Below, piece after piece: positions 1 to 9,476 of a stretch of 55,624 nucleotides of DNA. Numbering within the stretch: position 1 is the stretch's first letter; each line of letters begins with the position of its first letter. A model generated the notes under the pieces. It made no database searches, was not told the DNA's origin, and was given only the letters and a program-made list of their open reading frames with translations. The translations under genes and the position numbers were made by a program. Origin of the DNA: Rhizaria sp. SCN 62-66 (lineage: Eukaryota > Rhizaria, unplaced); NCBI GenBank assembly GCA_001724265.1, contig MEDY01000182.1:1-55624 (forward strand). The letters are read 5' to 3'.

Positions 1-1
1 C

Positions 2-289
2 AACATGGTCGAGGCTGCTGCCCAGGGTGACCTCGCTGCCGCGTCCGTCTACCCCTCCGGCACCTACACCCTCCCCAAGCTGTACATCAAGCAGCAGTAT
101 TGCATCTCGTGCGCCGTCCACGCCCGCTACGTCCGCTCCCGCTCTGCGGCCAAGCGCCGCGTGCGTGCCCCCGCGGTCAAGTCCCGCCCCGGCGTTAAGG
201 TGAAGGGTCCTGGCAAGCCCCAGAAGGGCGTCAAGCCCTCCCAGCGCCGTCTCCCCGAGGTTTCCCGCATTGCCGCCATGCGCAAGTAA
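2..289 (+). CDS. RPS26: 40S ribosomal protein eS26 (RPS26), 3' part
   Basis: This is the C-terminal 95 residues of small-subunit ribosomal protein eS26, which sits at the mRNA exit channel of the 40S subunit. The window edge cuts off the N-terminus. The visible part keeps the family block NMVEAA...[19 protein letters not shown], which aligns with human NIVEAA...LPKLYVKLHYCVSCAIHSK and includes the CxxC pair of the zinc site. Frame is set by AAC at 2-4, and the ATG at 5 is internal, not the start. After the conserved block comes a basic Lys/Arg/Pro tail of about 45 residues, somewhat longer than in animals. The stop is TAA at 287-289. It faces the SDHC gene tail to tail. Confidence 0.93.
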   Translation, partial: NMVEAAAQGDLAAASVYPSGTYTLPKLYIKQQYCISCAVHARYVRSRSAAKRRVRAPAVKSRPGVKVKGPGKPQKGVKPSQRRLPEVSRIAAMRK

Positions 290-939
290 TTCACTCAGCC
301 TGTCTGACGCGCTCCACAGTGCGCTGCTAAACTCAACGCGGGGCACTGCGGAGGAATGTGATATACTTGTACAGGCGCGAAGCCATGCGTTTCGAGTGCG
401 CAGGGCGAGCGTGGTGCTTATGCGGGCGTGTTAAGAGCTTCATAAGTGTGGCTGTTTGACCTAGCTTCCCCTCTCGCTGGTGTGTGTGCTTTGCGAGTAC
501 TTTCAACAACGACAACAAACTTCAATACAACATCTTCTTGCATCTGATCAATACTTTCAGCGTGTGATGTGGGGAATGTAATTTGTATATGTATTACCAT
601 TGTGTTTTGAATCTTGCTAATTTTGCATATGTTTTGATTGAAATAATTTGGTGTGTTGCTCTCCCTCCTCTCACTAGGCGTGTGCGTGCTTGCTTGGAAG
701 ATAAATATTCGCAAATGCAGCACGGTTCAGTTCCATGCTGCACAGGGCACCAAGCATTGGACACGCACAGCAACAGTGAGAAGTATGCCGCCGTGTTCGC
801 GTTCGGTACACTCGAACAATCGTCGCGCCACAGTGAGCGAGAAATTGCGAGGCTTAAAGTACAGTCAAGCCTCTTTTGACAGTCCGTTAGCGATGGCGAA
901 TGAGTGAGGCGGCAACAGCGACGCCTGCGGTAGAGGTAC
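290..939. other. Intergenic region between two convergent gene ends
   Basis: This 650-base stretch holds the 3' flanks of eS26 (+) and SDHC (-). It is more AT-rich than the genes. The ORFs crossing it have no recognisable protein character and no splice sites of the GTNCGY type that would join them to a gene. I see no RNA gene here. Confidence 0.5.
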
Positions 940-2021
940 TTAGATGATAGCAGCGCCGACAGTGACGACGCCGGTGATGGCGGCCATCGCGATCGAGGAC
1001 TTGTCCTAATGATGTTAAAAAGCAAAAACATAACGAGGCACAATAGGCACAAGAAATGAGCGCATTGAAACAGATATGATACCACTGATAGATAAATACT
1101 ACAGGCATATTATAGTCGAACGAGAGATTGATCGTGATCGGTTAATGTAGTTTAGATGGTGGTTAAGTAAACGCACCTGGAACTCGTGAGTGAGGCCCTC
1201 ACCAGTGAAGTCGTGGTACATCTGGCGGACGCCACCGAGCCAATGGTAAGCCAGGGGCGCGGCAACGGCGGCCTTGGCGACGGGGACGAGCGCGGGGACG
1301 GCGGCCTTCATGGCGAAGATGGCGGAAGGGACGTCGCAGGAGCCCATGGCGCCGTAGAGGCCGGTGAGGGTGATGCCGGTGGCGAGGACGGCGCCGGAGA
1401 TGCGCACGCCGACGTGGAGGTACGCAGTGGGGGAGAAGCGCCAGATGGCGAGGTCGGGGGAGATAGGGTTGCCGTTGGCGGAAACCTGTGGCAGAGGGAA
1501 CGAGCAGCGCAAGCAGGAGAGCGGGGAAGAGATAGGAAAGGATGAGGGCATGGGAGAGGGACAGAGGAGCTGGCGGGGGAATCTGTGTGACAGAGAGGAG
1601 CAAGACGCAACGCGTTCGATGCAGGATTGAAATGAACAATATGCGAGTGAAGTCGCTTTGATGGGGGAGATGTTAGCAGAGAGAAAAGAAACGTACGCCG
1701 TTGGTGGGAGCCTTCTCAAGGACAGCAGGCTTGGTGGTGGAGGAGGAGACGCGAGCAGGGCCCACTTTCGAGGACAAAAACAGATACAGGAAGAAAACAG
1801 GCAGTGTGAGAGGTAAGAAGCAGATCTGGATGTACGGAATGTGGGGAGAAATGCGTTGCAATGCTCGTGGGGACAAGGGCAGATAGGAAATGTGGGTTAC
1901 GGGGAGGTTGGCAGTCGTTCGAGTGGGGTGTGAAAATAGGGTGCATAGACGTACTCTTGGAGACAAGGGCCGCAGCGGGAGTCTTGACGGTCGCAATGCG
2001 ACGAACGGTCGTGCTAAGCAT
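940..2021 (-). CDS. SDHC: Succinate dehydrogenase cytochrome b560 subunit (complex II, SDHC)
   Basis: This is a membrane anchor subunit of mitochondrial complex II, which carries electrons from succinate to ubiquinone. Exons (minus strand) are 2021-1955, 1764-1697, 1485-1177 and 1005-940. They join to 169 residues and a TAA stop. The N-terminus (MLSTTVRRIATVKTPAAAL) is Arg-rich and amphipathic, as expected for mitochondrial import. The core has the SDHC pattern: SPDLAIWRFSP, then R73-I-S75-G in the first membrane helix near the quinone site, a second helix ending in H126 of AYHWLGGVRQMYHD (the usual haem b ligand position), and a third hydrophobic helix in the last exon. Intron donors are GTACGT, GTACGT and GTGCGT. 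Assignment is from family motifs and the in-frame exon chain. Confidence 0.9.
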
Positions 2022-2544
2022 TTTTGTAAACGTTATTCCAGCAGGACAAAGCCGACAAATCCACCCTGATCATGCCGTCACAGCGTCCCAAGCAAGCCCA
2101 GTTCGATTCGGTCCAGTCAGACCGTCCGCAAAGTTAAGCCGCTACTCACAGTCATATCACTGTGACAAAACAACGTATAGTTCACTGGAACAAACATAGA
2201 TCCATTCAACATCTTACAAGCATATTGGCATAATAATGTCATATATAAACATCGTGTTGGTTTGCGTGGAGTAAGCCATATGTGTGTATATATCTGCGCC
2301 AATGTAGTTTAGTAACATCACTAGTCCCTACAAATCCTTCTCTCGCAGACAGAAAAAAATGCGTAAAACAAAATCAAATAACAAAATACACACATATACC
2401 AACATGAAACATCCTGTCCCATAATACAACCCGGCGTTGCGTTAATTCAAGTTCGCTGCATAGCTCCGCACTCGACAATCACCAAATACTTTTAGTGTCT
2501 TTGCACGCGCTCTGCTGATGCACTTTGCGCTTTGCGCCTCGCGC
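2022..2544. other. Intergenic spacer upstream of SDHC
   Basis: This 523-base AT-rich spacer lies between the SDHC start and the 3' end of the ABC-F gene, both on the minus strand. It should hold the SDHC promoter and the ABC-F 3' UTR. I see no further gene, tRNA or repeat in it. Confidence 0.45.
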
Positions 2545-5500
2545 TTAGCACTTGGCAACGTTGGAGTAGGAGAACTTCTTGGCATCCTTGAACTCGTCGA
2601 AGTACTTAACCTCTCCGTCAGACACGGCCCAGAACTGCGTGCACACAGAGGCCAGGAAGTGCTGGTCGTGGGACACCACGAGGACGCTGCCGCCGTAGCC
2701 CTTAATGGCGCCGATGAGCGCGTCGACAGTCTCCAGGTCGAGGTGGTTCGTCGGCTCGTCCATAATGACGAGATGGGGCTTCTCCCACATCAGCATCGCA
2801 AACGCCACGCGCGACTTCTGGCCTCCGGAGAGGGAACCGATGAGCTGAGTCTGCATCGCGCCAGCGACGCCGAACTTGCCCAGGTGGCGGCGGATGATCT
2901 GCGGGTGGTTCTTGGGGAACATCTCCATCAGGAAGTCGAGGGAAGACATGTTGCCCTTGAGCTTGTCCATGTGGTGCTGCGCGAAAGTGGCGATGCGCGC
3001 GTTGCCGTTGACGTGGATGTTGCCTAAAATGAAACAAACAATGAAAAACAAACGGTGAACAAAAATGTGTCAGCATACAGCTCATTAGACATGTAGAAAG
3101 ATCCAACCACAGAAAAATATTACGATTGACATACATGGAAAGTATATGGACCCGCTTTGAGATTCTACGAGTGACATTGATTGATTTTGTTTCTCATCAT
3201 GAGGAACGTACCGGAGGTGGGCTGGAGCTTGCCAACGATGATGTTGATGAGTGTGGTCTTACCGATACCGTTGGCACCCAGCACGCCGATGCGCGAGTCG
3301 TTGGCGACGTTGGCCGTCACGTTCTGCAACAGATACGGCGCGGAACCGTTGTAGCTGAAGCAGATGTTGTTGATCTCGATGGCGCTGTGAGTCAGCGCAT
3401 CCGACGGGGTGGGGAACTCCATCACAAACTCTGTCGAGGTAACAAAACAGTATGATAAAGAATCAAGATGTGGGAATCGTTAATTGAAATGTCGATGCAA
3501 AATAAAATGCCAGAAATTTCATGCGTTATACTCATGTTCCAGTTTAAGGGCATATATGTTGACAAATAAAGTTTTTTGTTAAGTGCACCACAAAACCAAA
3601 AACGTACCAGCGTCCTCCTCGACGTCGTCGACCTTCTCGAGCTTCTTCAGCGCCTTGATACGCGACTGCACGAGCGCGGCACGGGCCGCAGACGCGCGGA
3701 ACTTGTCCACGAACTCCTTCATGTGGGCGATCTTGTCCTGCTGGGCCGCGAAGGCGCGCTTCTGCTCGCGGATCTGCTCGGCGCGAACCTTCTCGAAGTT
3801 GGAGTAGTTGCCGCGGTACGTGATAAGCTCCTTGCGGTGGAAGTGCAGCACGTCGGTGATGACGTTGTTCAGGAACATGCGGTCGTGGGAAATAACGACG
3901 ACAGTCTTGGGGTAGCTGTGAAGGCAGAAGCGAAACAAAGATGATGTTATAAGGTTAGAAAGTGGTCATGATAAGCAAAACCAAACGTGGAATAGACTGG
4001 TTATGACATTACATTATACATATATATATACATATATATCGAGTTCAAGTAATACAAATGATGACTAGAGCGAAATAAGTTCGACGAAAGTGAGAGTAGA
4101 CACGTACCGAGTGAGATACTCCTCGAGCCAGAGCACGGCGGGGAAGTCGAGGTGGTTGGTCGGCTCATCGAGCAGCAACAGATCGGGCTGCGCAAAGAGC
4201 GCGCAGGCCAGCGCGACGCGCATGCGCCAGCCACCGGACAGGGAGCGCGTGGCGAGGTTCATGCGTTCCTTGGTGAACTGCAGACCGCTGAGGATCTCGG
4301 CCGCGCGGGCCTCGGCGCCGTGCGCGTCGATCGACGACATCTGCGAGTGCACCATGTCGAGCTGCTCGTAGGGGTCCGCCTTGCCGCTGCCACGGCCAAG
4401 CACGAGCCGGAGGAGGTCGTTCCAGCGCGCCTCCTCGGCCGCGTTCACCTCGGCGTCCTCCGACTGCGCGATAGATAAGCCGCTCTCAGTCTTGTTGTCG
4501 CCGCTGACGACCTCGACGGAGGACTTCTTCTTGTCCTTGTCCTTATCCCCGTCAGCGCCGGTGTTAGCAACCTCCTGGGCGTCGATAGTGCGCAGCAGCG
4601 AGCGCTCGGCGTGCAGCAACACTTCGCGCTCGATGTCAGCGCGCACCACAGTCTGCAGTGCCGAGTAGCCGTCGCCGCGGGACTCCTGCTCGACGTGCAC
4701 GACGCGGATGTGCGTGGGGAAGTTGGGCACCTCGTAGAACGCAAAGGCCTTAAGCAGCGTCGTCTTGCCGACGCCGTTGGAGCCGATGAGCCCGTACACA
4801 CGGCCCTGTGAGAGCGTACACGTGCCGTTCTGCAACAGCTCCTTGGAGCCGTCGGGGGACGTCATGCTGAACCCGCTGATGTGAATGTCGACGGAGCGCG
4901 ACTTGCCCAGGTGGAGCGTCGACAGATACTTCTTGACGGCCTCTTCCTTGAGGTACGCCTCGCGCTCCTTGCGCTTCTGGTCGCGCAGCAGCGCCATCTC
5001 CTTCATCTTCTTCTCCTTGGCGAGATCACGCATCTCACGCTTGCTGAGCTCGGCGTCGGCCTTCTCGTCGCCGTCGCGGTCCTTGCTCGAGCTCGTCTCG
5101 TCCTCTTCCTTGGAGCTGGCCAGCCCGAAGTCAGAGATGCGCAGCGGCGCGGGCAGCGGCTTCACGTCAGCCGCCGCGGCCTCGGACTCGGCGGCCGCGG
5201 CAGACGAGTTGTTGTCGTTGTCAGAGTCTTCGAGCTCGGCCCAGAACATGTCTTCCTCGTCGCCGTCGTAGGGGTGACCTTCGCTGGCGCGGCGCGCACG
5301 CTCTGCGATGCGGACAAGGATGGAGGCGCCGGGGACCTTGATGTCGCGCAGGGACACGCACTCAACCGCGGAGTAGCCCACGAACGAGGAGATGTAGCCG
5401 CCGTCGGGGGTCTGCTTCTCGATCGTGGCAAAGTACCACTTGGAGTCGCCCGAATAGCGCGCCTTGATCACGGAGCCCGCGGCGAGGCGCGCGGTGTTAA

Positions 5501-5981
5501 CGTCCGACTGGCGCGCCAGCTGCCACGACGAGGCGCGCTCGAGCTGCTTCTGCGACGCACGCGCGCTCGCCGCCGCGTCGGTCGTCGCTTCCGGGTTGTC
5601 TTCGGCGACGGCCTTGGCGACAGCGGCAAGAAGTCCGCGGCAGACCTCGTTGGCGGCCTTCTCGGAGCCAGCGACGCCGTACCACTGGAGCATCTCGCCG
5701 ATGGCCTCGAACAGCTCGTCCGCGTCGATCGTCGGGTTCGACAGGATCACGGACGTGATGTACTCGCGCATGCTGTCGTCGGCATTCTATACGTTGTTTT
5801 AATGTCGAGATCGCAGAAATGCATGAAGGTTGAACGTGAGATGAGGGCGAGGACGCGGAAAAGCGAGGGGTGGACTGGCTGGATGATGAGTGTCTTTGGT
5901 GAGATCTGCGAGGGGATATAGACGTACCGTAACGCTGCCCTTAACGAGGTCAGCATAAACCTGAGCTTGATCCGTCGCCAT
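2545..5981 (-). CDS. ABCF3: ABC-F ATPase of the ABCF3/GCN20 type with an added Tudor-like domain
   Basis: This is a soluble twin-ATPase. GCN20/ABCF3 proteins act with GCN1 on ribosomes in amino-acid stress signalling to GCN2. Exons are 5981-5928, 5786-4108, 3915-3608, 3430-3212 and 3023-2545, which join exactly to 912 residues and TAA. The N-terminal region (about residues 18-75, ADELFEAIGEMLQWYG) resembles the ABCF3/GCN20 N-domain. Residues about 120-170 form a Tudor-like segment (GDSKWYFATIE, FVGYSAVECVSLRDI). A charged linker follows. ATPase 1 has Walker A GSNGVGKTT near 353, signature LSGGW near 534 and LLLLDEPTNHLD near 554. ATPase 2 has GANGIGKTT, LSGGQKSRVAFA and VIMDEPTNHLD. Between them is the usual linker. 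There are no membrane segments. The length exceeds human ABCF3 (709) because of the Tudor-like part and a Lys/Asp-rich insert in ATPase 1. All four donors are GTACGT. Confidence 0.9.
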
Positions 5982-6333
5982 TGTTTCTTAAAAACACAAC
6001 AAACAACGTTTCTTGCAATCGAATCTCCCTCTTCGACACTTCGCTTGAAATCAACCCAAAGCCGCAAGCAAGCTCCCCGCAGTCCCCGCTTTCGGACCAC
6101 GAACGATGTCCACTTGGAGGTCCATCTGTGGTTCGATCAATAAAGCCGACACAAACTAGCAAAGATGATCATATATCCGTAAATAAACGAGGGAAATGCA
6201 AATATAATAGCTGTTACTAAGTTATTGTAGGCAACATTAATCTGTAGCAGAATGTATTAGGGTTAGACATGAATCTTAAATTGGGCGACTAATTCTAAAA
6301 AGTAATCGCGTTGTTCAACGAACAAAGCGCGCT
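5982..6333. other. Short intergenic spacer, ABC-F promoter side
   Basis: These 352 bases separate the ABC-F start from the end of the BPI-fold gene, both on the minus strand. It is AT-rich near 6170-6310. No gene or RNA structure is evident. Confidence 0.4.
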
Positions 6334-7806
6334 TTAAATGTTGAAGTCGACGTCAGCGCGCATCTGGAAGCCGTCCTGGAGGATGTTGAACTCGGCATTA
6401 GACAGCGTGAGGCCCGCAACGGAGGGAAGAGGGATGCCGTCGGCGAGCATGACGTTGATGCCGGGGAGGATAACGTTGTTAAGCAGGGCGTTGACAACGA
6501 TGTTGAGGAGCGTGAGGTCGATGTTGCCGATGGTGGAGTCGGTGACGGCGAACTTGGGGTTGAAAGCCGGGATCGCGAGGTGCAGCACGGGGTTGAACGG
6601 CACGGACGTGTCAAGCGAGACCTCGAGGTTGGTGGAGCCGGTAGCCGCGAGCTTGAGTGCGCTGACCCAAGCGTCCGCGCCGACGGGGGAGACCTGAACG
6701 TCGAAGCGGAAGTCGGCGCCGAGAGTCAGCGCGCCGGGGACGGCGTTGACGGTGGGGTCGGCGCCAAGGGTGACAACGAACCGCACGTCGTGGTTGGGGT
6801 ACTTGGCCTTGAGGGCGGGGATGTACGTCCACTGGTCGGTGTTGAAGATGTCGGGGAACTTCTCGGGGTGCTGATCCCTAGTGATGAGCTTGTTGAGCAT
6901 GCCGGAATGCGCGTAGGTGTGGAACGCAGACTGCAGCGTGAAGGTGTCAAGCACGATGTCGAGCAGACGGCCGGAGGGGACAAACGGCATGCCGGCGTGG
7001 CGAGGAGTGAGGCCGTCCGAAAAGCCGCCCTGGGGGTAAACCTCGCCGTTGAAGGCGAGCACGATAGAATCGCCGATAGTAGCGAGGCCCTGGGCGGGGA
7101 TGTGGAGGTCGATGGTGCCCCACTTGCCGACGCGGCCGGCCATGGGCAGGGTCGCAATGATAGCCGCGATCTTGTCGTTAAAGGTGGTCTCGAGAGCGTT
7201 CTTGAGGCCCTTCTCAACAGCACGCTTGAAAGTGCCCTGGAAAGCCTTGATGATGAGGTTGTAGAGCCAAGAGAAGAGCGAGCCGTGGGTCTTGATGGTG
7301 ATCTTGTGGATGTCCACGGTCACCTCGTTGATGCGGATCGACGGGCGGCCGTCGGCGGTGACGGCGAGCGCGAACGTGGCACCAATGTCGGACACGTCCA
7401 TGGTGGCATCAGCGGTACCGGAGCCCTTGGGAAGGTGGGGCCACTTCTTGAGCTTGTACTTCCAGTCCATGCCCGCCTTGCCGTAGATGCCGCGCAGGTC
7501 GACGCGGACGCCGCTGGTGACGGAGAGGGTAAACGAGGCAATGTTGAACTCCTTGATCTTGATGGAACGGACCTCGTAGTTGAAGCCGCTCTCGCGGCCG
7601 GAGATATCCTCAAGGGGGGTAGCCTTGACCATCTCAAGCGCGGCAGGGAGGATGTTGTTGATGAGCTTGGTGATCGCGGTCGTCGACATGCCACCCATGA
7701 GACCAGGACCGTTCTGAGCGACGACGAGAGCGTTGGGAGCAGCGCTCAGCATCGACACTGCGAGGACGCAGAAGGCCGCAAACACCGCCCAGAGACTGAG
7801 ACGCAT
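6334..7806 (-). CDS. Secreted LBP/BPI/CETP-fold lipid-binding protein
   Basis: A single exon of 490 residues ending in TAA. It starts with a clear signal peptide (about residues 1-23, hydrophobic AVFAAFCVLAVSMLSA), so it should enter the secretory route. The rest shows the two-barrel BPI layout. A first barrel (about 40-250) carries alternating beta strands, the WKYKLKKWPHLPKGSG turn and a GSLFSWLYNLI helix; a second barrel runs from about 330 to the C-terminus and ends DGFQMRADVDFNI. The family binds lipids such as lipopolysaccharide, phospholipid or sterol ester; the ligand here is unknown. The only cysteine I see is in the signal peptide, so the disulfide typical of animal BPI barrels is missing. 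The length fits the family (about 450-490). There is no intron. Confidence 0.85.
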   Translation of the reverse strand: MRLSLWAVFAAFCVLAVSMLSAAPNALVVAQNGPGLMGGMSTTAITKLINNILPAALEMVKATPLEDISGRESGFNYEVRSIKIKEFNIASFTLSVTSGVRVDLRGIYGKAGMDWKYKLKKWPHLPKGSGTADATMDVSDIGATFALAVTADGRPSIRINEVTVDIHKITIKTHGSLFSWLYNLIIKAFQGTFKRAVEKGLKNALETTFNDKIAAIIATLPMAGRVGKWGTIDLHIPAQGLATIGDSIVLAFNGEVYPQGGFSDGLTPRHAGMPFVPSGRLLDIVLDTFTLQSAFHTYAHSGMLNKLITRDQHPEKFPDIFNTDQWTYIPALKAKYPNHDVRFVVTLGADPTVNAVPGALTLGADFRFDVQVSPVGADAWVSALKLAATGSTNLEVSLDTSVPFNPVLHLAIPAFNPKFAVTDSTIGNIDLTLLNIVVNALLNNVILPGINVMLADGIPLPSVAGLTLSNAEFNILQDGFQMRADVDFNI

Positions 7807-8383
7807 TTACTGGCTAAAGGGCACAAGGCGCACAAATTAGCACGTACATGTTTTATAAAGATCAGGTGAGAGGAATATCGGTAAGGAGCGCGAGAAGCAA
7901 GGAGACGAGAGGGGAAACGGGGTGAAAGCACGCCTCAAAGAAGGGCTCATATGCACTATGCCAACACGTTTCCTGCAGATTTCTTAAGTTGCACCGATTA
8001 TAAAACACATGTGTCAGCAAGGGCAAAATGCCGACATTTCGTTTAGTGGTCATGGAAGCGTAAGAACAAAGTGTTCAAAATGCAGCAGGAGACGTCGCCC
8101 TCCGAGTCTCTTCCGGTTCTTCTGAGGCTGAGACTGTGGGCGGTGGGACTGAGGGGTGTGTAACTGCCGCGTACGCTACTGCCGAAGTGCCTGGTATCTT
8201 ATACGCTCGCGGAGTCTTAATACAACTCAGGTTGACATTAATGTATTAACCGTTGCAAATTTTTTTCTGAATTATTGCAACTGATTTTATCAACGAAGTT
8301 ATATTTATATGAAAATATATGATGTTTTAAGATGGATATCCAGCTAAGATTGTCGAGGCACTCATGACAACGTATGGACATCA
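7807..8383. other. Intergenic spacer
   Basis: Upstream flank of the BPI-fold gene. The longest open stretches have no protein character, and the 8220-8340 part is AT-rich. I see no gene here. Confidence 0.4.
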
Positions 8384-8866
8384 TTACGCAGAGCTCTAAG
8401 ATATAACGTGAAGCTTGTTGACGTCGGCAAACACGACTACGTACATCGATATCACTAAACCCTCGGCAAATAACTTGAGAGCAAGCCCCATGTACTGGAT
8501 AGCTTGCGGTCGCCTGAAGCTTGCAGTCTGTCGACTCGTCCTTCAAACGGGTCTCGAAGGTCCCCAGCTCGCGATAGACGTGGGCAACGAAGGAACCGAG
8601 GAGGCTCACGACAACCATAAGGCCGGGAGTTGCATGACGTCCCGCAGGCGTTCCCGCTGGAGAAATGGATGTGATGCGCATGCCAGCCTTCGTGGGAGCA
8701 GCCTCGAGCTAGTCTGCAACGGCGCGGACAGTCGCGCAACGGAGAAGTCGGCGTGGTTTGTGGCAGCCCTGGCCTTAAGGCGTGCGAGTTCCGCGTTGTC
8801 AGCGGCGAGTTCTGCGGCATTGGCGACAGAGGAGAAGTGGGAGAGAGCGTTCTTGGACCCGACATG
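8384..8866 (-). CDS. Unresolved small gene or decayed gene copy
   Basis: Three neighbouring minus-strand segments look coding by their GC-rich third positions and protein-like content, but they lie in different frames. They are about 8863-8730 (Ala/Glu/Lys-rich, with NAAELAADNAELARLKARA), about 8708-8530 (with a hydrophobic helix, LMVVVSLLGSFVAHVYRELG) and about 8527-8446 (QAIQYMGLALKLFAEGLVIS). The first and third are in the same frame. A GTCCGC donor at 8729 with an acceptor ending at 8514 would join them and drop the middle part. A GTACGT donor at 8444 with a nearby AG would then give a short last exon. I cannot find one chain that uses all three. Either a small membrane protein with a structure I misread, or a gene with indels. 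The product is not recognised. Confidence 0.25.
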
Positions 8867-9476
8867 GTGAAATTGCAGTGGGCTGATGTGAGCATCAACA
8901 CGTGCAAATACGGTGTATATGTACCATGGATATGCGGTATATATGTGATGTTCTTCATTAAGACCGACGCACACCGGCCCGTAAAACTATAGTTGTCGAT
9001 GGTGGTTAGATTGACAACGACGTTTGTGTTGCGCTTCTCTATTTCGCAAAAACTTGTAGTGTTGACTTCACTGATACTGGATAGACTCAAGAATCTCAGC
9101 CAAAGATTCAATTTGGGCCCGCGCAACAAAAATCCACGACACCTCAACGATGATGTCATTCTTTTCGACATCAAAGTTGGTTAGAACAATGTGATTTGAA
9201 TGTCCAACGTATGCTTTATACAAAAACATTTTATTTTAAAAAGGAAACCTAAGTAAACATAATCAACCGTGCCCATCGTTAAAAAGATGAGCACAAGTCT
9301 CTCAAAATAGAATAAATCACAGAAATATATTTAAATACACACAGCAATATATTTAAATACACACAGCAACATATTACCGTCCCATGTAATGTGGCATTTG
9401 GAGTGGTACAGTCTCATTTCCCTTCAAAAGAGAAGTTGTAGTCGTTTTGTCGACACATGACACATGATGTGCATAC
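8867..9476. other. AT-rich intergenic region, 3' flank of the VPS9 gene
   Basis: AT-rich sequence with no convincing gene. It contains a perfect tandem duplication at 9324-9367. A GTGCGT near 8972 on the minus strand could be a donor for a 5' UTR exon of the small patch below, but nothing else supports this. Confidence 0.4.
9324..9367. repeat. Perfect 22-bp tandem duplication
   Basis: The 22-base unit at 9324-9345 (AATATATTTAAATACACACAG plus C) is repeated without change at 9346-9367, and a partial third copy follows. It lies just past the end of the VPS9-domain gene, in its likely 3' flank. The exact match suggests recent slippage or duplication. Confidence 0.85.

Noticed and set aside
4881-5921. 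Long plus-strand open frame opposite the ABC-F gene
   Set aside because: It is an antisense shadow of GC-rich coding sequence with Leu/Val/Arg-rich noise composition. The minus strand carries clear ATPase motifs.
6580-7869. 429-codon plus-strand open frame opposite the BPI-fold gene
   Set aside because: Antisense shadow. The minus strand has a signal peptide and the family pattern.
8604-8609. GTGAGC donor joining the middle and last parts of the small coding patch
   Set aside because: It gives an in-frame join but breaks the local donor rule (A at +4), so I did not use it for a gene model.
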